Of a stretch of DNA of 64,000 bases, positions 12,240 through 23,187 are shown piece by piece. The stretch is taken from contig OW051496.1 in assembly GCA_932521035.1 (NCBI GenBank), positions 7,812,001-7,876,000 on the forward strand. Reading direction: 5' to 3'. Made by a program: the position numbers and the translations under genes. The notes below the pieces were generated by a model that saw only the letters and a program-made list of their open reading frames with translations, made no database searches and was not told the origin of the DNA. Positions within the stretch are counted from its first letter, which is position 1, and every line of letters starts with the position of its first letter. Origin of the DNA: Oscheius dolichura (Eukaryota; Nematoda; Chromadorea; Rhabditida; Rhabditidae).

Positions 12240-14373
12240 TGATGAGTGGCTTATTTCCTGGTTCCAAGTCGTGATGTCACAAATCGTCTTCATATTTTCC
12301 TGCAAAGTGAGGCTGTTTCCTTTCCACCTTCCAGTCTGCTGCTGGCCTTTGACCTACCCGAAAGTAAAGAGAGCGCGGAAAAGAAAAAGCTTTTGCGCAA
12401 TAGAAACATGGCCATCATATTTGCGCAGTTGTGGCTCACTCACACAGAAATAGAGTCCCAGGCGGGTGAAAAGAAAACATCTCTAATAGAGTATGAAAAA
12501 TGATGAGACGGCGAAGAGCAGAGACGGAAGAGAGAGAATAGTGAGCACAGGGCAAAACGACCTCAATAAACACTGAAAGATGGGGATGGATAGGAACGGA
12601 ACTTGGTCTATTTGTTCTCGTATGCGCAAGTCCTCGGCCATTCAAAACACTACTTTTGGCAACACAGTTTAGGGACTGGCAGATGGCAGCAAATATAGTT
12701 TATATAGACAAAAAAATTAAGAAAAAATATAGGCTACGCTAGAGCATCGAATAGCAAGAAGAAGGCACATACAAAGAAGATTTTGTGAGTCAAAGTTGAG
12801 CTAATCTCTCAGATAGCTCTGTCAGCTCAACAAAAGGACAAAAAGATGAACTAAAGGGCTGCAAAATCTAATGGACTCTGGTCTTAGGCACAGGAAAGGC
12901 AGGGAAGGGAAATTGGTCGCTTTATAATTATTTTTTTCTTCTTTATTGGAAGAGACGTCATTCAGGAGCAGTCTGTTGCCATTATTTGCAAACAAATTGC
13001 CCACGGAACTTGTTTTTTATGTGTTGTGTTTGATAATTATTTAGATGATACAGTAAAAGTTTAAAATAATAGAAATTATTGTCTTATCCAGCTTTAGAGT
13101 TAGACATTTAGTTGCGAATAAGCTGCCGTCTTTTTTGAATGAAAATGTCTCATATGCTTCCGTTGCCATCATTTGGCAGCTGCCATTTTAGGCCTTTTCT
13201 TTCATCCCAAACAAAAAGCAAACAAAAACATAGACTCTATTGTTTCCTAGTGAAAGAGAACACGAGCTCATTGAAAATGCATGTTTGTGTGAAGTTCTTA
13301 GTCCATTTTCTTAGAAAGGGCAATGGGCCCTGGGAACTTTTACTTCATGAATGTTTTTGGAATCAGCCTACTTCTGGAAAGAAGAAAAATTAGATGGACT
13401 CTGATGTCTCTGACTTCCTCGTTTGGAGGAGGAACAAATTACACAGAGGAATGACTAATTAACAAGGAGAGCAATGCGAAAGATATCAGGTGGAAATACC
13501 CCGTTCAGGATGTGAGATCACGTGTGGAGAAGGTTTTCTGAACTAACAATAAGACTTGGAATACTTACTTCGATTATCATGAAATAAATCACTTCTTTAT
13601 GTCATGAACATCATGTTCTTTCAAATGTTCCCAGTTCCGATAGCACATATTGGCCTCCTGTGCTCCGTGCTGATAATTTGAACTGGTCATGGTGCATACC
13701 TCTTCTTTACCAGTCCATGACTCATAGAGAAGAAAAGAGCCGACCCATATAAACACTTCTTGCGAAACGGAACGGAACAGCAAATATTCCAAAATCAAAG
13801 AATCAGTCAATTGGCATTGAAGAAAACGAGTGAATAAAGCGTAAACGGATCTAGTATGTTTTGATGCTTTGATCTCTCTCAACTACTCCTTCCTTTATCT
13901 CGTTTTCGCATTTAATAGGTACACGCGAATCGTCACACCTCTCTCTAATTTTGTTACTAATTCGATCGCCGCCTCTGAGATAAAAAGTGAAGCCAGATCA
14001 CTGATTGTAGATGCAAAAAAACATGTGGTTACTGCTATTCCCCGCTCGGTTAGAAAAATAGTAACTTCAATGGGTTGACTTCGCTGTATTTACTCGACAG
14101 CACAATACAGCGTGATTTTTTGTCATCTTTGCCAAGAAAGTTGTTGTATTTTCGCGAAGAAAAGCACACTCTCACTGTGCGAGTTTTTCCTGCGCTTGGC
14201 AGCCGGGTTCACTGGTTTTCCTCGTAAGAAACAAACACTAGGCGACGACTGCGTCAACCCAGTTCAAATACACAGAAAGAGAACGGCAGGCGGCGGCACG
14301 AAATGACAATTTGGGGACTACAATTTCAAGGAAAAAAAGTTTTACTCGCAAAAAAAATTAACAAAACCTGTAT
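12240..14373. other. Intergenic, no gene supported
   Basis: This is AT-richer than the first 12 kb. A 69-codon plus-strand frame near 13.87-14.08 kb and several minus frames are open, but none shows a recognisable motif or splice context. The last part is probably the 3' flank of the SWIM-domain gene. Confidence 0.5.
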
Positions 14374-15595
14374 TCAGTGAAATTCATCTGTTCGTTCAAC
14401 AAAAAAGTCGGCCATATGTTTTAGAGTATCGGGTCTGCTGTGTACTATTCTTGTAGTGCCAAGGGCTTCACTTAACCACGTGGCCAATACATGACAGCAT
14501 GTGAAGTCCTTTCGCTCTTCGATTACATTTTTCTATAATTCATTACTGGTTTTGCAAATAAAAAAACAGCCCTACCCGATAAAAATCACACGTACAATAA
14601 TTTATTCGGGGGAAGAGGTAGATACTTTGGTCCGAGTTATTGCAGATAACCTGGGAACAAGAATAGCATTATTAGAGATAAAGTGTTGTTATATCCTTTT
14701 TCGCAAACTTCTGAGAAAGAGTATAAAGATTACCTCGTAAAACCTCAATCCTTTTTCTATTTTTTGAGGTGGTAATTCTGCTTCTGTACATTCACTTGAC
14801 TCGGATTGTTCGTCAGGGTTAAGTGTGGTTACATTCAATGAAAAATTTGCAACTTGGCCTTCTTGAAAGCTCATGTGGGAAACTCTGGTACAACTGCTAA
14901 CTTGACTGGCTCCACATGTTGTTTGATCTAATAATGCTGGATTAAAAATTTCATCCTGAAATTACTGAGTTTCTCTTATTAATACGGCAATAAACCTGTT
15001 CTATGTCATCAAAAATATCGATTGATTCATAGTTCAGTAATTGGGGTGTTTTTATTGCGCTCACAGGTGATGGCTTCTCTTCCGCATGGCAATTGAACTC
15101 AGGAGCATCTAAAATGAATTATTTGTTTTCTTAGAAAAAATCAGCTATCTTGTTCATTAGCAATATCATCTAATTCTTCAACAGAACCAGCAATTCCTCC
15201 TATTTCTTCAACATTTTCAAATTCCATGACTTCATCTTGGAATCCGGAAACTTTTGCTTGTTTGGATGCACTTTGCTAAACAGTTTAATAAGATTAAGCA
15301 AGAAAAAAAACATACAAATGTAGGAGCTATAGAAGTATGCAATACTACAGCGCCTTTATCTGCGAATACAGCTGCTTGTACCACTATTTCTTCATCAATA
15401 ACCGAAGCCAGCAGGTCGAAGAGTGCAAGAAGATGCGGCGATTCTTAAAATGATTTACAGAGCCGATTATCCAATCAGACCAGAACTTTTGTCTTCTTCG
15501 GGGAGATAGCTCATTCGCAGCATAATTTCATCTATAAGCGCACGCACATTTTGAGCTATCGGAAGAATATCTTCAATGTGTTCATTTGCTAGCAT
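14374..15595 (-). CDS. SWIM zinc-finger protein, SWS1/ZSWIM7-like
   Basis: I assembled this from about seven short exons. It starts at ATG 15593-15595 (MLANEHIEDILPIAQ), which follows an in-frame stop. An acidic middle section follows (VMEFENVEEIGGIAGS, then LLNYESIDIFDDIEQ), and the C-terminus carries CTCDFYR, a 42-bp intron, then DFTCCHVLATWLSEAL. The pattern C-x-C...C-x-H followed by LA.WLSE is the SWIM zinc-binding signature, and its position at the C-terminus resembles SWS1/ZSWIM7, the partner of Rad51 paralogs in homologous recombination. The long acidic insert is not typical of the short SWS1 proteins. One intron (about 15114-15154) has no GT donor and would have to use GC. The last intron before the SWIM exon is about 85 bp, and its boundaries are the weakest part of the model. 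If that join is wrong, the acidic part and the SWIM part are two genes. Confidence 0.6.
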
Positions 15596-15825
15596 AGCTG
15601 GAGATGCTGATGTTATATAGTAGAAAGTAGCTAGCAGAATCTAGGAAAACAAGCCAAAAATAATATTGACGATAAGAACAATAGTCGTAACGTTTATTTC
15701 TAAAACTGAATAAACTTTACACAAAACAATCACGGCATTAAAGCGTTAAAAAATTACCTCGGAGAATGAGCAAAATGCAAAGAAAATAAATAAGAATACA
15801 CTGGGAAAATATGCTATCGTTTGCC

Positions 15826-18800
15826 TTAGCAAATATCGGAAACAGTAGTTACCAGTTTGCCTCCTTTGTAGACAGTTTTAAACTGCTCAGGTAGAGGTAA
15901 TTCGATCTAAACAATTGAACAATAAGCTATATGCAATATCAGACTTACAAATTCGCCATCACGTCCATCGGGGACTAGCACATTCATTTCACTCGATTTA
16001 CTAGTAACAATCTCACAGTCCTTAGATGCTTCGCTAAGATAAACCTGACAGCCGTCAGTTTTTTGAATAGAAAGTGTTGGCATTTCACCCATCGTCTGAA
16101 TAAACACTTAATGCACTATAACGAAAATACCTGAATTTGTACACTCTGACAGTTAATGGTTTCAATCTGTGCTACTACGGCATCCACAACTACGGCTGTC
16201 TTCTTGCATCCATCAAGAGCAACAGAGTTGCATTTTCCTTTGACCTAAATATGAATTCAAGTATTTTTTTTCTTTGAACTAATAAAACCTGGACCACGCT
16301 GTTGTCGCATTTATAGATGTATACAGACTGCTTCTTATCTGTTACTTCAATGATAATATTTTTGTTTCCGTTATGATATTCCTGTAAGTTTACAATATTT
16401 TAAAATTCTACACATTGGCTGCTAATAGCTTTCAAAACATACCACCGTCCACTGCTTTCCGTTTTCGAGTTCGATTTTTGGAGGCTTCTGCACAGCGGCT
16501 CTAGCAGCAGGTGGCGACGTTGTGCTAGTTACAGATCCAGCAGAAGTGGATGAAGCACTGGGAACGGTTGACTGAAAGTGTGTTGAGAAGGAGAAAAATT
16601 AAAGCTTACAGTAGTGCGGAGATTTGGATTTTTATGAGTCTGCATATCCGCGGTGACTTTTTTCAAGCTTTTAGTAATATCCGATCCTTTGTTAAGCTCG
16701 GAAAACAGAGCGTCTCTGCCTGCTTTATCTGCAGCTGGAGCTGATGCTTTGTGCAAATCGTCAAATAATCCTAAAAACTCGGCATTACATAGAAGAAGAA
16801 AAGGTTTACCTGCTGGAGGAGGGGGAGGCGGTGGCGGAGCACCTCTTGAAGGACCAGCAGAGGGAGCTGCCGCTTTTGGACCGCCGGCAGGAGTATTTCC
16901 CTGAAATATATAAGACGAATTAATTTTTATAAAAATATTTCTTACGGGAGCGCTGTTCCAAACAAGGCCGGTAGTGTGCGTCTGTCTTACAAAGGTTTGG
17001 AGCTGTGTCATCAAATCTTGGAAGGCAACGACCCAATCAATGTGTTTTTGATCTTTTTCCTAAATAAAAATTTAAAAAATTCAGAAAAACGCGTACTTTG
17101 TATTCCATTCTAATACGGTTGAGGAAGAACGTCGCTGAATCCAAGGTCTCCTTGATGAAAGGAGCAGGCGTCTTCTCAACAGAAACCCAACCCAAAGCTG
17201 ATATAGCCTCGGAAATGACATTGAGATGGTTGAAGAAAGGAGATTTTCTTCCAGCGTCCTAAAAAGATTTACAAGAGTTATTTATGATAAAACCTTGAAA
17301 GTAGTAATATCGTTAGCGGCATCAAGTATTGGTTTCAGAAGCTTCTGCAAAACGTCATTGCTCGCCTTGCCCTGAGAAGCAGCTTGCCACAGGAAATGGC
17401 GTTGCAACTCCATAGCATTACTGAACTTCTTTGCCTAAACATTTTAAAATAGAATGTTTAAACAAATAGAGATGTACCATTTCCGCGACATCTCCTCCAA
17501 TTTGATTGGACACCGTGTTAAAGCGAGATAAAGGAGATTCTATAGCAGAATCGTACGCCTTTACATGAGCTGGTGTTTCCGAATCAATTCCAGCTGAAAT
17601 AGAAGGTGTTATTTTGAGCCATTGGCAAACTATCGCGCGATTCTATTTTAAAAACATACACCAGTTGTCTCTATTGCGTTCGAAGGGATTCCCCAGTGTA
17701 ATAGGTGATTGTGTTGAAATATAGAGGCAAGAACTGAACGTTTGGCACTCCGATACAAAATAAATAGGCGTTCAACCCACTCGACGACCTACATCTGCGA
17801 AATACTTCCTTCGACAAATTGGTAAACAACTTTTCAATAAAAGGAGCGCGAATGACAACTCACAATTTTCTTTGTCGTAATAGCAGTCTTCCTCCTCACG
17901 ATCACACACAAACATAACCCGTCGTTTATTCGTTTTTCTCGTCTCGTTCGGATTGAGCAAAATGCCCGCTTGTTTTACCGTCGCTTTGGGCGGAAGTTCT
18001 ACTGGCATCGGATTCACTACTGCCGTTGTCCTTTCGACTGAAGCACGCTCTGGTTGTCGTTCGTTCAATGTTCCTCTACCATACATAGGTGTAGTTACAG
18101 TTGATCTTTGCGCCATATCTTGATTTCTTGCAAGAGATCGTCGAGCTCTTTGCTCAGCAGCTGGCGCTAACCCGTAAAGGCTGTCCAGTTCCCATTTGGG
18201 CCCCTGATTTTGCTCACGTCGATAGATAATGTTTTGAGTAGGGTGTTGAACAGGAGATGTTGGAATACTCCTCTCCATAACTAGCGGTGGGGTGACGGTA
18301 GGGGATGACACAATGCTGTTGGGTTCCCCCACAGTGAAACTTCTCGGTCGTGCCTCTGCTTGGTTCCTTGGATTAGAATAGTTATTGTAGAGAGGATGTT
18401 CATGGTTACTTCTAGAAAATTCGGAGAATGTTCCAGCATAAGAATGACGCTGTGGGGAATGATTTCGAGAAGCAACTGCCTTTCCGTCTCCACTGCGGAA
18501 ATGGGTAACAGTCATATCCATCTCCAATTCTGGACCTAATGCGTGGTGATGTTCGTTGGCACTTCGATTTTGCATAGCATTGTCCAGCATGCTTATCTGG
18601 TTAGGAGGCTCTGTCATGGCACGACTAGGTGTTGATACAGGAGCTTGTGCAAAAAATCCTGATCTTCCGTATTCCTGGCTTCTTGACATTAGATCTTCAT
18701 CTTGATACGGATAGGAATGACCTTCATGCACGTATCTCGGTCCATTTTGACTCCAATTTTTCGTTTGAGGCACATTGTTGTAAATTGGACCGCCAGTCCA

Positions 18801-21800
18801 TGGCCGTTCGTCGTTTTCTCGGTGTTTCTCTTGGGGGTTCTCCCAATTTGTTCTTCTAGATGTTCGATTTTCAAATAAGGGATCCAGGGGAGTGGTTTGA
18901 GACCTCCATTTGCAATCCGTGTCAGGATTTAGCGGCAGCGAAGGATTCATCGGATGATGCTGCATGGGACTCTCATCGAACTCTACTTCCCTCTGAGATG
19001 GTTGGCGATATGTGTTTAACGCAGGCGTCTGCCTCCTAGCAGTTTGCTGTCGATGCTGCTGTATTTCCTGCAAGAGATCTCGCTGGACTTGTTGACGATG
19101 TTGAAGATTATCCTCTCGCCACTCCGGTTCAGAAATTCCTATATTATAAGCGGAGTTTTGATGTTTCCATGGGTCCCTCTGTTGGCTTAATTCCCAGTTT
19201 GAATGCAAATTCTGATCCCATTCTGGATTTCTTATTAATGAATGGGAGCGGGATTGCGGTTGTCGTTGCTGTCTGGTCTCCCAGTCGGACTTTCTTGAAC
19301 TTCTTTCTTGTGGTATTTGTTGCTCCCATTGAGGTCTTCTAGACAATGAAGTATCTCTCTGCTGATGGTGCTCATTCGTCCAAGAGGGATAGTTTTGTTC
19401 ATAAGATTGTGATGGTCCTTGCTGAATATTCTGCATATTATCCCACCTTGACCGTCTTGTTGGTTGCTGCATATCCTGATTTTCCTCAAAATAGTTGGAA
19501 GAATTGTTCCAGTTGCGATCCAGCTCCCAATCACTACGGCTGCTCTCCAACCTGGGGCTAGGACTAACGAAACGTTGTGTTCCTGCTCGTGGTATCACTT
19601 CCTCGCGTGCCAGGTTATCCGAGCTTTGCCAAGGGGTAGGACTAGCGCACTTGAAAAAACCCCGGCCAGCAGGCGCTTTTCCAATGCTGCTTCCCCTTTC
19701 CAGACTACTGTAGCCCTCCGGGGCTTTGAAATTAGCAAACGGCGGAGGTGGATTTTCCATCCAACCAGGATTTACCATTCCGCTACTACTGCGCAGTGTC
19801 TTTTCCCATGGTGGACTGAGGATGACATTGGAATCCGAAAAGGTTCGGTGTAAGGCCGAAACTTGGGGCGTGCTCATAGTAAAGCTTGGCGAAAGAGCAA
19901 TAGGAACCTCATGGTAACTTGCTAACTGCGGACTATTTTCTATGCCAGCGCGAAGACTTCTCAACTCTTGAAGGAACTGCCTTTCGCGAGATGGAGGTGA
20001 ATGTATAGGGCTGCCCGGCAGCTGATACACGCTTAGGTCAACTTCCTCAGGGCGCTGGCAGTAGCTGCTATAATTGTAGCTATTCATCTTTATCACCCGT
20101 CTTATTACAATAACGACATATTGCCTGGAAGCATGCGATTTCGAGAAGTAAGGGTAAGAAAAGCAAGGATGCAAATAAGCAAGATAATGCGAATGATGAG
20201 AAGTTAAACGGCCGTTTTGTGTAGTATTTCAAGCGCTTATCAAATCATTCTATTCTGTAACGAGCAAGAGAAACTCTAGGCGCATATTCCGTAAAGTGTA
20301 ACAGGCGTGCTCGCAAAAAACCAGGAAGGGCTTTATGTTCATCAATTTATCGAGGAAGGTTCTTTACTCTACAAATGTGTGGTACTAACAGCTCGCATTC
20401 GTATTTGGAAAGTAGTGCGGAAAAAAAATGCATGAAATGACTTTTCTGAGGTGATCTGAAAGACACGCTGCTTATAGTACGGATGGTGTGCATAGATTCG
20501 AAACTCTATTATCGTAAAGAACACATAACCAATGAAAAAAGACGAGGTGAGCCAGGAACGAGGCTCGAACAAGCCAGACATCAGCTTGTCAAGGCAAGAC
20601 GGCTGTTAAAGCGCCCCGTCCCTTTCGCCGGCTGTGAGGACGCATGGCGATTCATTTCTTTCAGGACATTTCTTTCGGTTTAACAATGTTTGTTACTCTA
20701 TGTGCAACCTTGACAGTTTAGTGAAACACTTACAAAATGGCTCACACTGAGTAGGAGCTCGTGTTAGGATATGAGCTTTTGAATTAATTCTTCTACGCAT
20801 CTTGTGAGGACAGCAGGAACGACTGCTGTGCACAGCGGACGACGATAGAATAATCTATGACTAAGACGCGTCTTTTTAGGGAATGATTCACCACAGCGAA
20901 ACAATAACATCGCGCGACATGGGAGGAATCTAAATTTACGGTTTTGGTTTGCAAATGACGATTATTAGCATTTCAACGATGCGTTATTGTAAACAGGGAG
21001 AAAGGAAATAATCGACAGGAACATGTTTGTACACATCTGCACTGATTAATGGTTATTGCTAATAAAAATGACGATTGCGCTAATGCGTTACAAGATGATC
21101 GGTTGCCAACAGCAGTTTAAAAAATAGGTATTTATAAATTTGGAACAGGCGAAATTACTCAAAAAAATCATACTCGAAACTATTCTTTCCCTTGTCTGCG
21201 GAAAAACGCATTTCAACGGGCTCACCCTACCAATAAACAACGAAATTGTTGAGATAAAACTGGTTTTTAGAGCAATCTACTAGTCGGTTTCCAACCGAAA
21301 TGCCGCGGCTAAAGGTTAATTCTGTAACCTCGCTCAAACGGCCCAAATATATAACATATCTCACAGCTCGCCGCCTTGGACAGTTAAAAGGTCTGCGCGC
21401 CCCAATGCTAAAATTGCTTGAATGCATTTTTATATGTTTCTGATGCTTTATGTAGCCTTACCGACCCCGAATTACTATAGAACAAAAATGAAAAATATGA
21501 AATACGGCAAAATATAGGAGAAATGAATCAATTTTGTTCAGGAAAAACACTTTTTGAGTTCAAAAATAGTTTTCTTGCGAAGTTACTACTTACTGAACCG
21601 ATCCATGTAAAACTTTGCAAATAGTTAGACTAGATAAAAATCTACGAGAATGAGTTTTTTGGAATAGTGCCCATGTAATCTAAAAAAATGGCAGCTCTCT
21701 GAAGTTTATTTTTAAATATTATTGCTGTTTTCGTTCGATCTACTTATCTGATTTTGCTGAAAAAAACCCATTCTCATAGATTTCGAGATGGCCAACCCGA

Positions 21801-22084
21801 ATAGAACAGCAGATATGCTGGATTTCGCGTGAAATTGCATAAAACGTGCACGCCAATTGCAATAATAATAATTAAGAATTACGGTAATTGGAAAATACGT
21901 GAAGTCCAGTTTTTCCTCTTCGCGGCGAGCTGTGATCTGGAACATAAAGCTAACCTGAAGGAGCTCCTCCTGAAGATAAATGAGCAGGTTTAGGTGCCAA
22001 CTGGGGCTTTTGGGCAGCCAAAGCTTCTAGTCTCGCAGTAACTGTTTCCAGGCGTTGCACAAGCTTTTCGTCAAATCCAGGCAT
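15826..22084 (-). CDS. Adenylyl cyclase-associated protein (CAP), actin regulator
   Basis: CAP recycles cofilin-bound ADP-actin and promotes nucleotide exchange. Exon 1 (21955-22084) encodes [20 protein letters not shown], the family's N-terminal oligomerising helix. A 4,361-bp intron follows, phase 1, whose acceptor at 17593 restores the frame ([17 protein letters not shown]). Then come the helical folded domain ([34 protein letters not shown]), a polyproline segment ([14 protein letters not shown]), a WH2-like segment ([19 protein letters not shown]) and the beta-helical CARP domain ([43 protein letters not shown]), ending [10 protein letters not shown]. This matches the full domain order of the family. 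The large first intron contains a separate long reading frame on the same strand (17772-20087). An acceptor-like ATTACAG sits just 5' of the start codon, suiting trans-splicing. In C. elegans the homologs are cas-1 and cas-2; I cannot tell which this is. Confidence 0.9.
17772..20087 (-). CDS. Disordered Q/R/P/S-rich protein nested in CAP intron 1
   Basis: This is a single uninterrupted frame of 771 codons starting at ATG 20085-20087 ([19 protein letters not shown]); the frame extends 29 codons further upstream to another ATG. I do not recognise the family. Composition is very rich in Gln, Arg, Ser, Pro and Asn, with no strong hydrophobic core. Possible conserved islands are an N-terminal stretch ([31 protein letters not shown]), a short proline-rich patch ([12 protein letters not shown]) and a C-terminal [27 protein letters not shown] donor after DKEN could create a short last intron, and both versions end at the same stop. 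It lies wholly within the first intron of CAP and on the same strand, so it is either a nested gene with its own promoter or shares 5' control with CAP. Its length argues strongly that it is real. Confidence 0.7.
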   Translation of the reverse strand: MNSYNYSSYCQRPEEVDLSVYQLPGSPIHSPPSRERQFLQELRSLRAGIENSPQLASYHEVPIALSPSFTMSTPQVSALHRTFSDSNVILSPPWEKTLRSSSGMVNPGWMENPPPPFANFKAPEGYSSLERGSSIGKAPAGRGFFKCASPTPWQSSDNLAREEVIPRAGTQRFVSPSPRLESSRSDWELDRNWNNSSNYFEENQDMQQPTRRSRWDNMQNIQQGPSQSYEQNYPSWTNEHHQQRDTSLSRRPQWEQQIPQERSSRKSDWETRQQRQPQSRSHSLIRNPEWDQNLHSNWELSQQRDPWKHQNSAYNIGISEPEWREDNLQHRQQVQRDLLQEIQQHRQQTARRQTPALNTYRQPSQREVEFDESPMQHHPMNPSLPLNPDTDCKWRSQTTPLDPLFENRTSRRTNWENPQEKHRENDERPWTGGPIYNNVPQTKNWSQNGPRYVHEGHSYPYQDEDLMSRSQEYGRSGFFAQAPVSTPSRAMTEPPNQISMLDNAMQNRSANEHHHALGPELEMDMTVTHFRSGDGKAVASRNHSPQRHSYAGTFSEFSRSNHEHPLYNNYSNPRNQAEARPRSFTVGEPNSIVSSPTVTPPLVMERSIPTSPVQHPTQNIIYRREQNQGPKWELDSLYGLAPAAEQRARRSLARNQDMAQRSTVTTPMYGRGTLNERQPERASVERTTAVVNPMPVELPPKATVKQAGILLNPNETRKTNKRRVMFVCDREEEDCYYDKENCELSFALLLLKSCLPICRRKYFADVGRRVG
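20088..21954. other. Remainder of CAP intron 1 upstream of the nested gene
   Basis: No further coding exon was found. This stretch is AT-rich, carries one ATTACGGTA motif at 21878-21886, and must hold the promoter or trans-splice site of the nested gene. A CTTCCAG acceptor-like site lies about 45 bp upstream of the nested start codon. Confidence 0.5.
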
Positions 22085-23187
22085 GTCTGCTTTCTGTAAT
22101 CAATACATTAATGAAAATTAGTAGAAATAATAAACTTCATTGGTGCAGCAAGAAGAAAAGCAATCGCTGAGCACTCGCAACATAATATGGCAAACATGGG
22201 AAGGGGAACAGCAGCAGCGCAGAACGGAAGGGATAATTGGAAGGACAGGAGTAAATAGAAATGACAGTCGCGAAAATGGACATGGGTAGATCCGGCCGGA
22301 ATAAGAAAGACAAGAAAGGCATGCATGGCTGCAAAAGGCGATGACAAGATTTCCTTTTTTGTTGGAAAACAACGAACGTTTTCTCGAAAAATATTCCAAA
22401 CTTTATTCTATTTGCTAATTGCAAGCTGTTTGAGTAAATAAATGAAGCAAGTAAAGCTCTTCAAAAGTATGCACTGACTATTTCAAATTCAAGGGACTCG
22501 CAAAAAGCAGAATCGAGATATTCCCGTGAGCAATGCATAGGAAAGCAAAGAAAAGCAAAACAGATGTCTCCTATGCGCTGTAAGAAGGATTTAGCCGTTC
22601 AGAGTTAGTCAAATGTTAGCTGTGAGCGGCGAGGCAGTGCAAATACTACAGTTGCAGAAAAGAACCCTTATATATATATATCTTGAAGAATTTTTCAATA
22701 ACCTGGCAACAAAAAAAAAGACGCAGATGAAGAAGCAAACAACTTGGATGATGATAACAGCTGGCTGCTACGATGGGTGGGTTGACCAGCTGTGTGGTTA
22801 TGCTGGGGAGATGACTAAACAGCCTCTTAGAGCGGGGGCAGCAGGTCAATCGATATGGGAACGAACAGAAAATGAGCTGTCCCGCAAATGATGAAAGAGC
22901 GTTGACTAATTAGGAAATAATAGATTTCGTAGCTGTATTGTTACAATTTCACCAAAATAAGCAAAATAACGAATTGACATCTCCCACTTGCGGGCTGATA
23001 GAAGTGATTTATTCGAAAATGCACGCCACGAAATAAAACAGAATTAGCATGGGCATCACAAAGTCTACAGCTTCCATTTAACTTTTCTATAAATATTTTT
23101 CAAATTTATTCATACTAACTACACAAAACAAGCAAGCAATTTTTACATCCGAATTAGATTTAACACAATAAATGATTCACAGATATA
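22085..23187. other. Intergenic between CAP and PARP
   Basis: This holds the CAP 5' flank and the PARP 3' flank. It is AT-rich with a short TATATATATATA tract near 22672. No gene could be supported on either strand. Confidence 0.5.

Noticed and set aside
17600-17771. Open frame ([17 protein letters not shown]) before CAP exon 2 with a phase-compatible donor
   Set aside because: It could be an alternative first exon of CAP, but it overlaps the nested gene's 3' end in another frame and has no start codon. The exon at 22.0 kb matches the CAP N-terminus far better.
20551-20645. tRNA-like string with GCTCGAAC and a GAC anticodon-like loop
   Set aside because: The T-stem and anticodon stem do not pair properly, so no cloverleaf forms.
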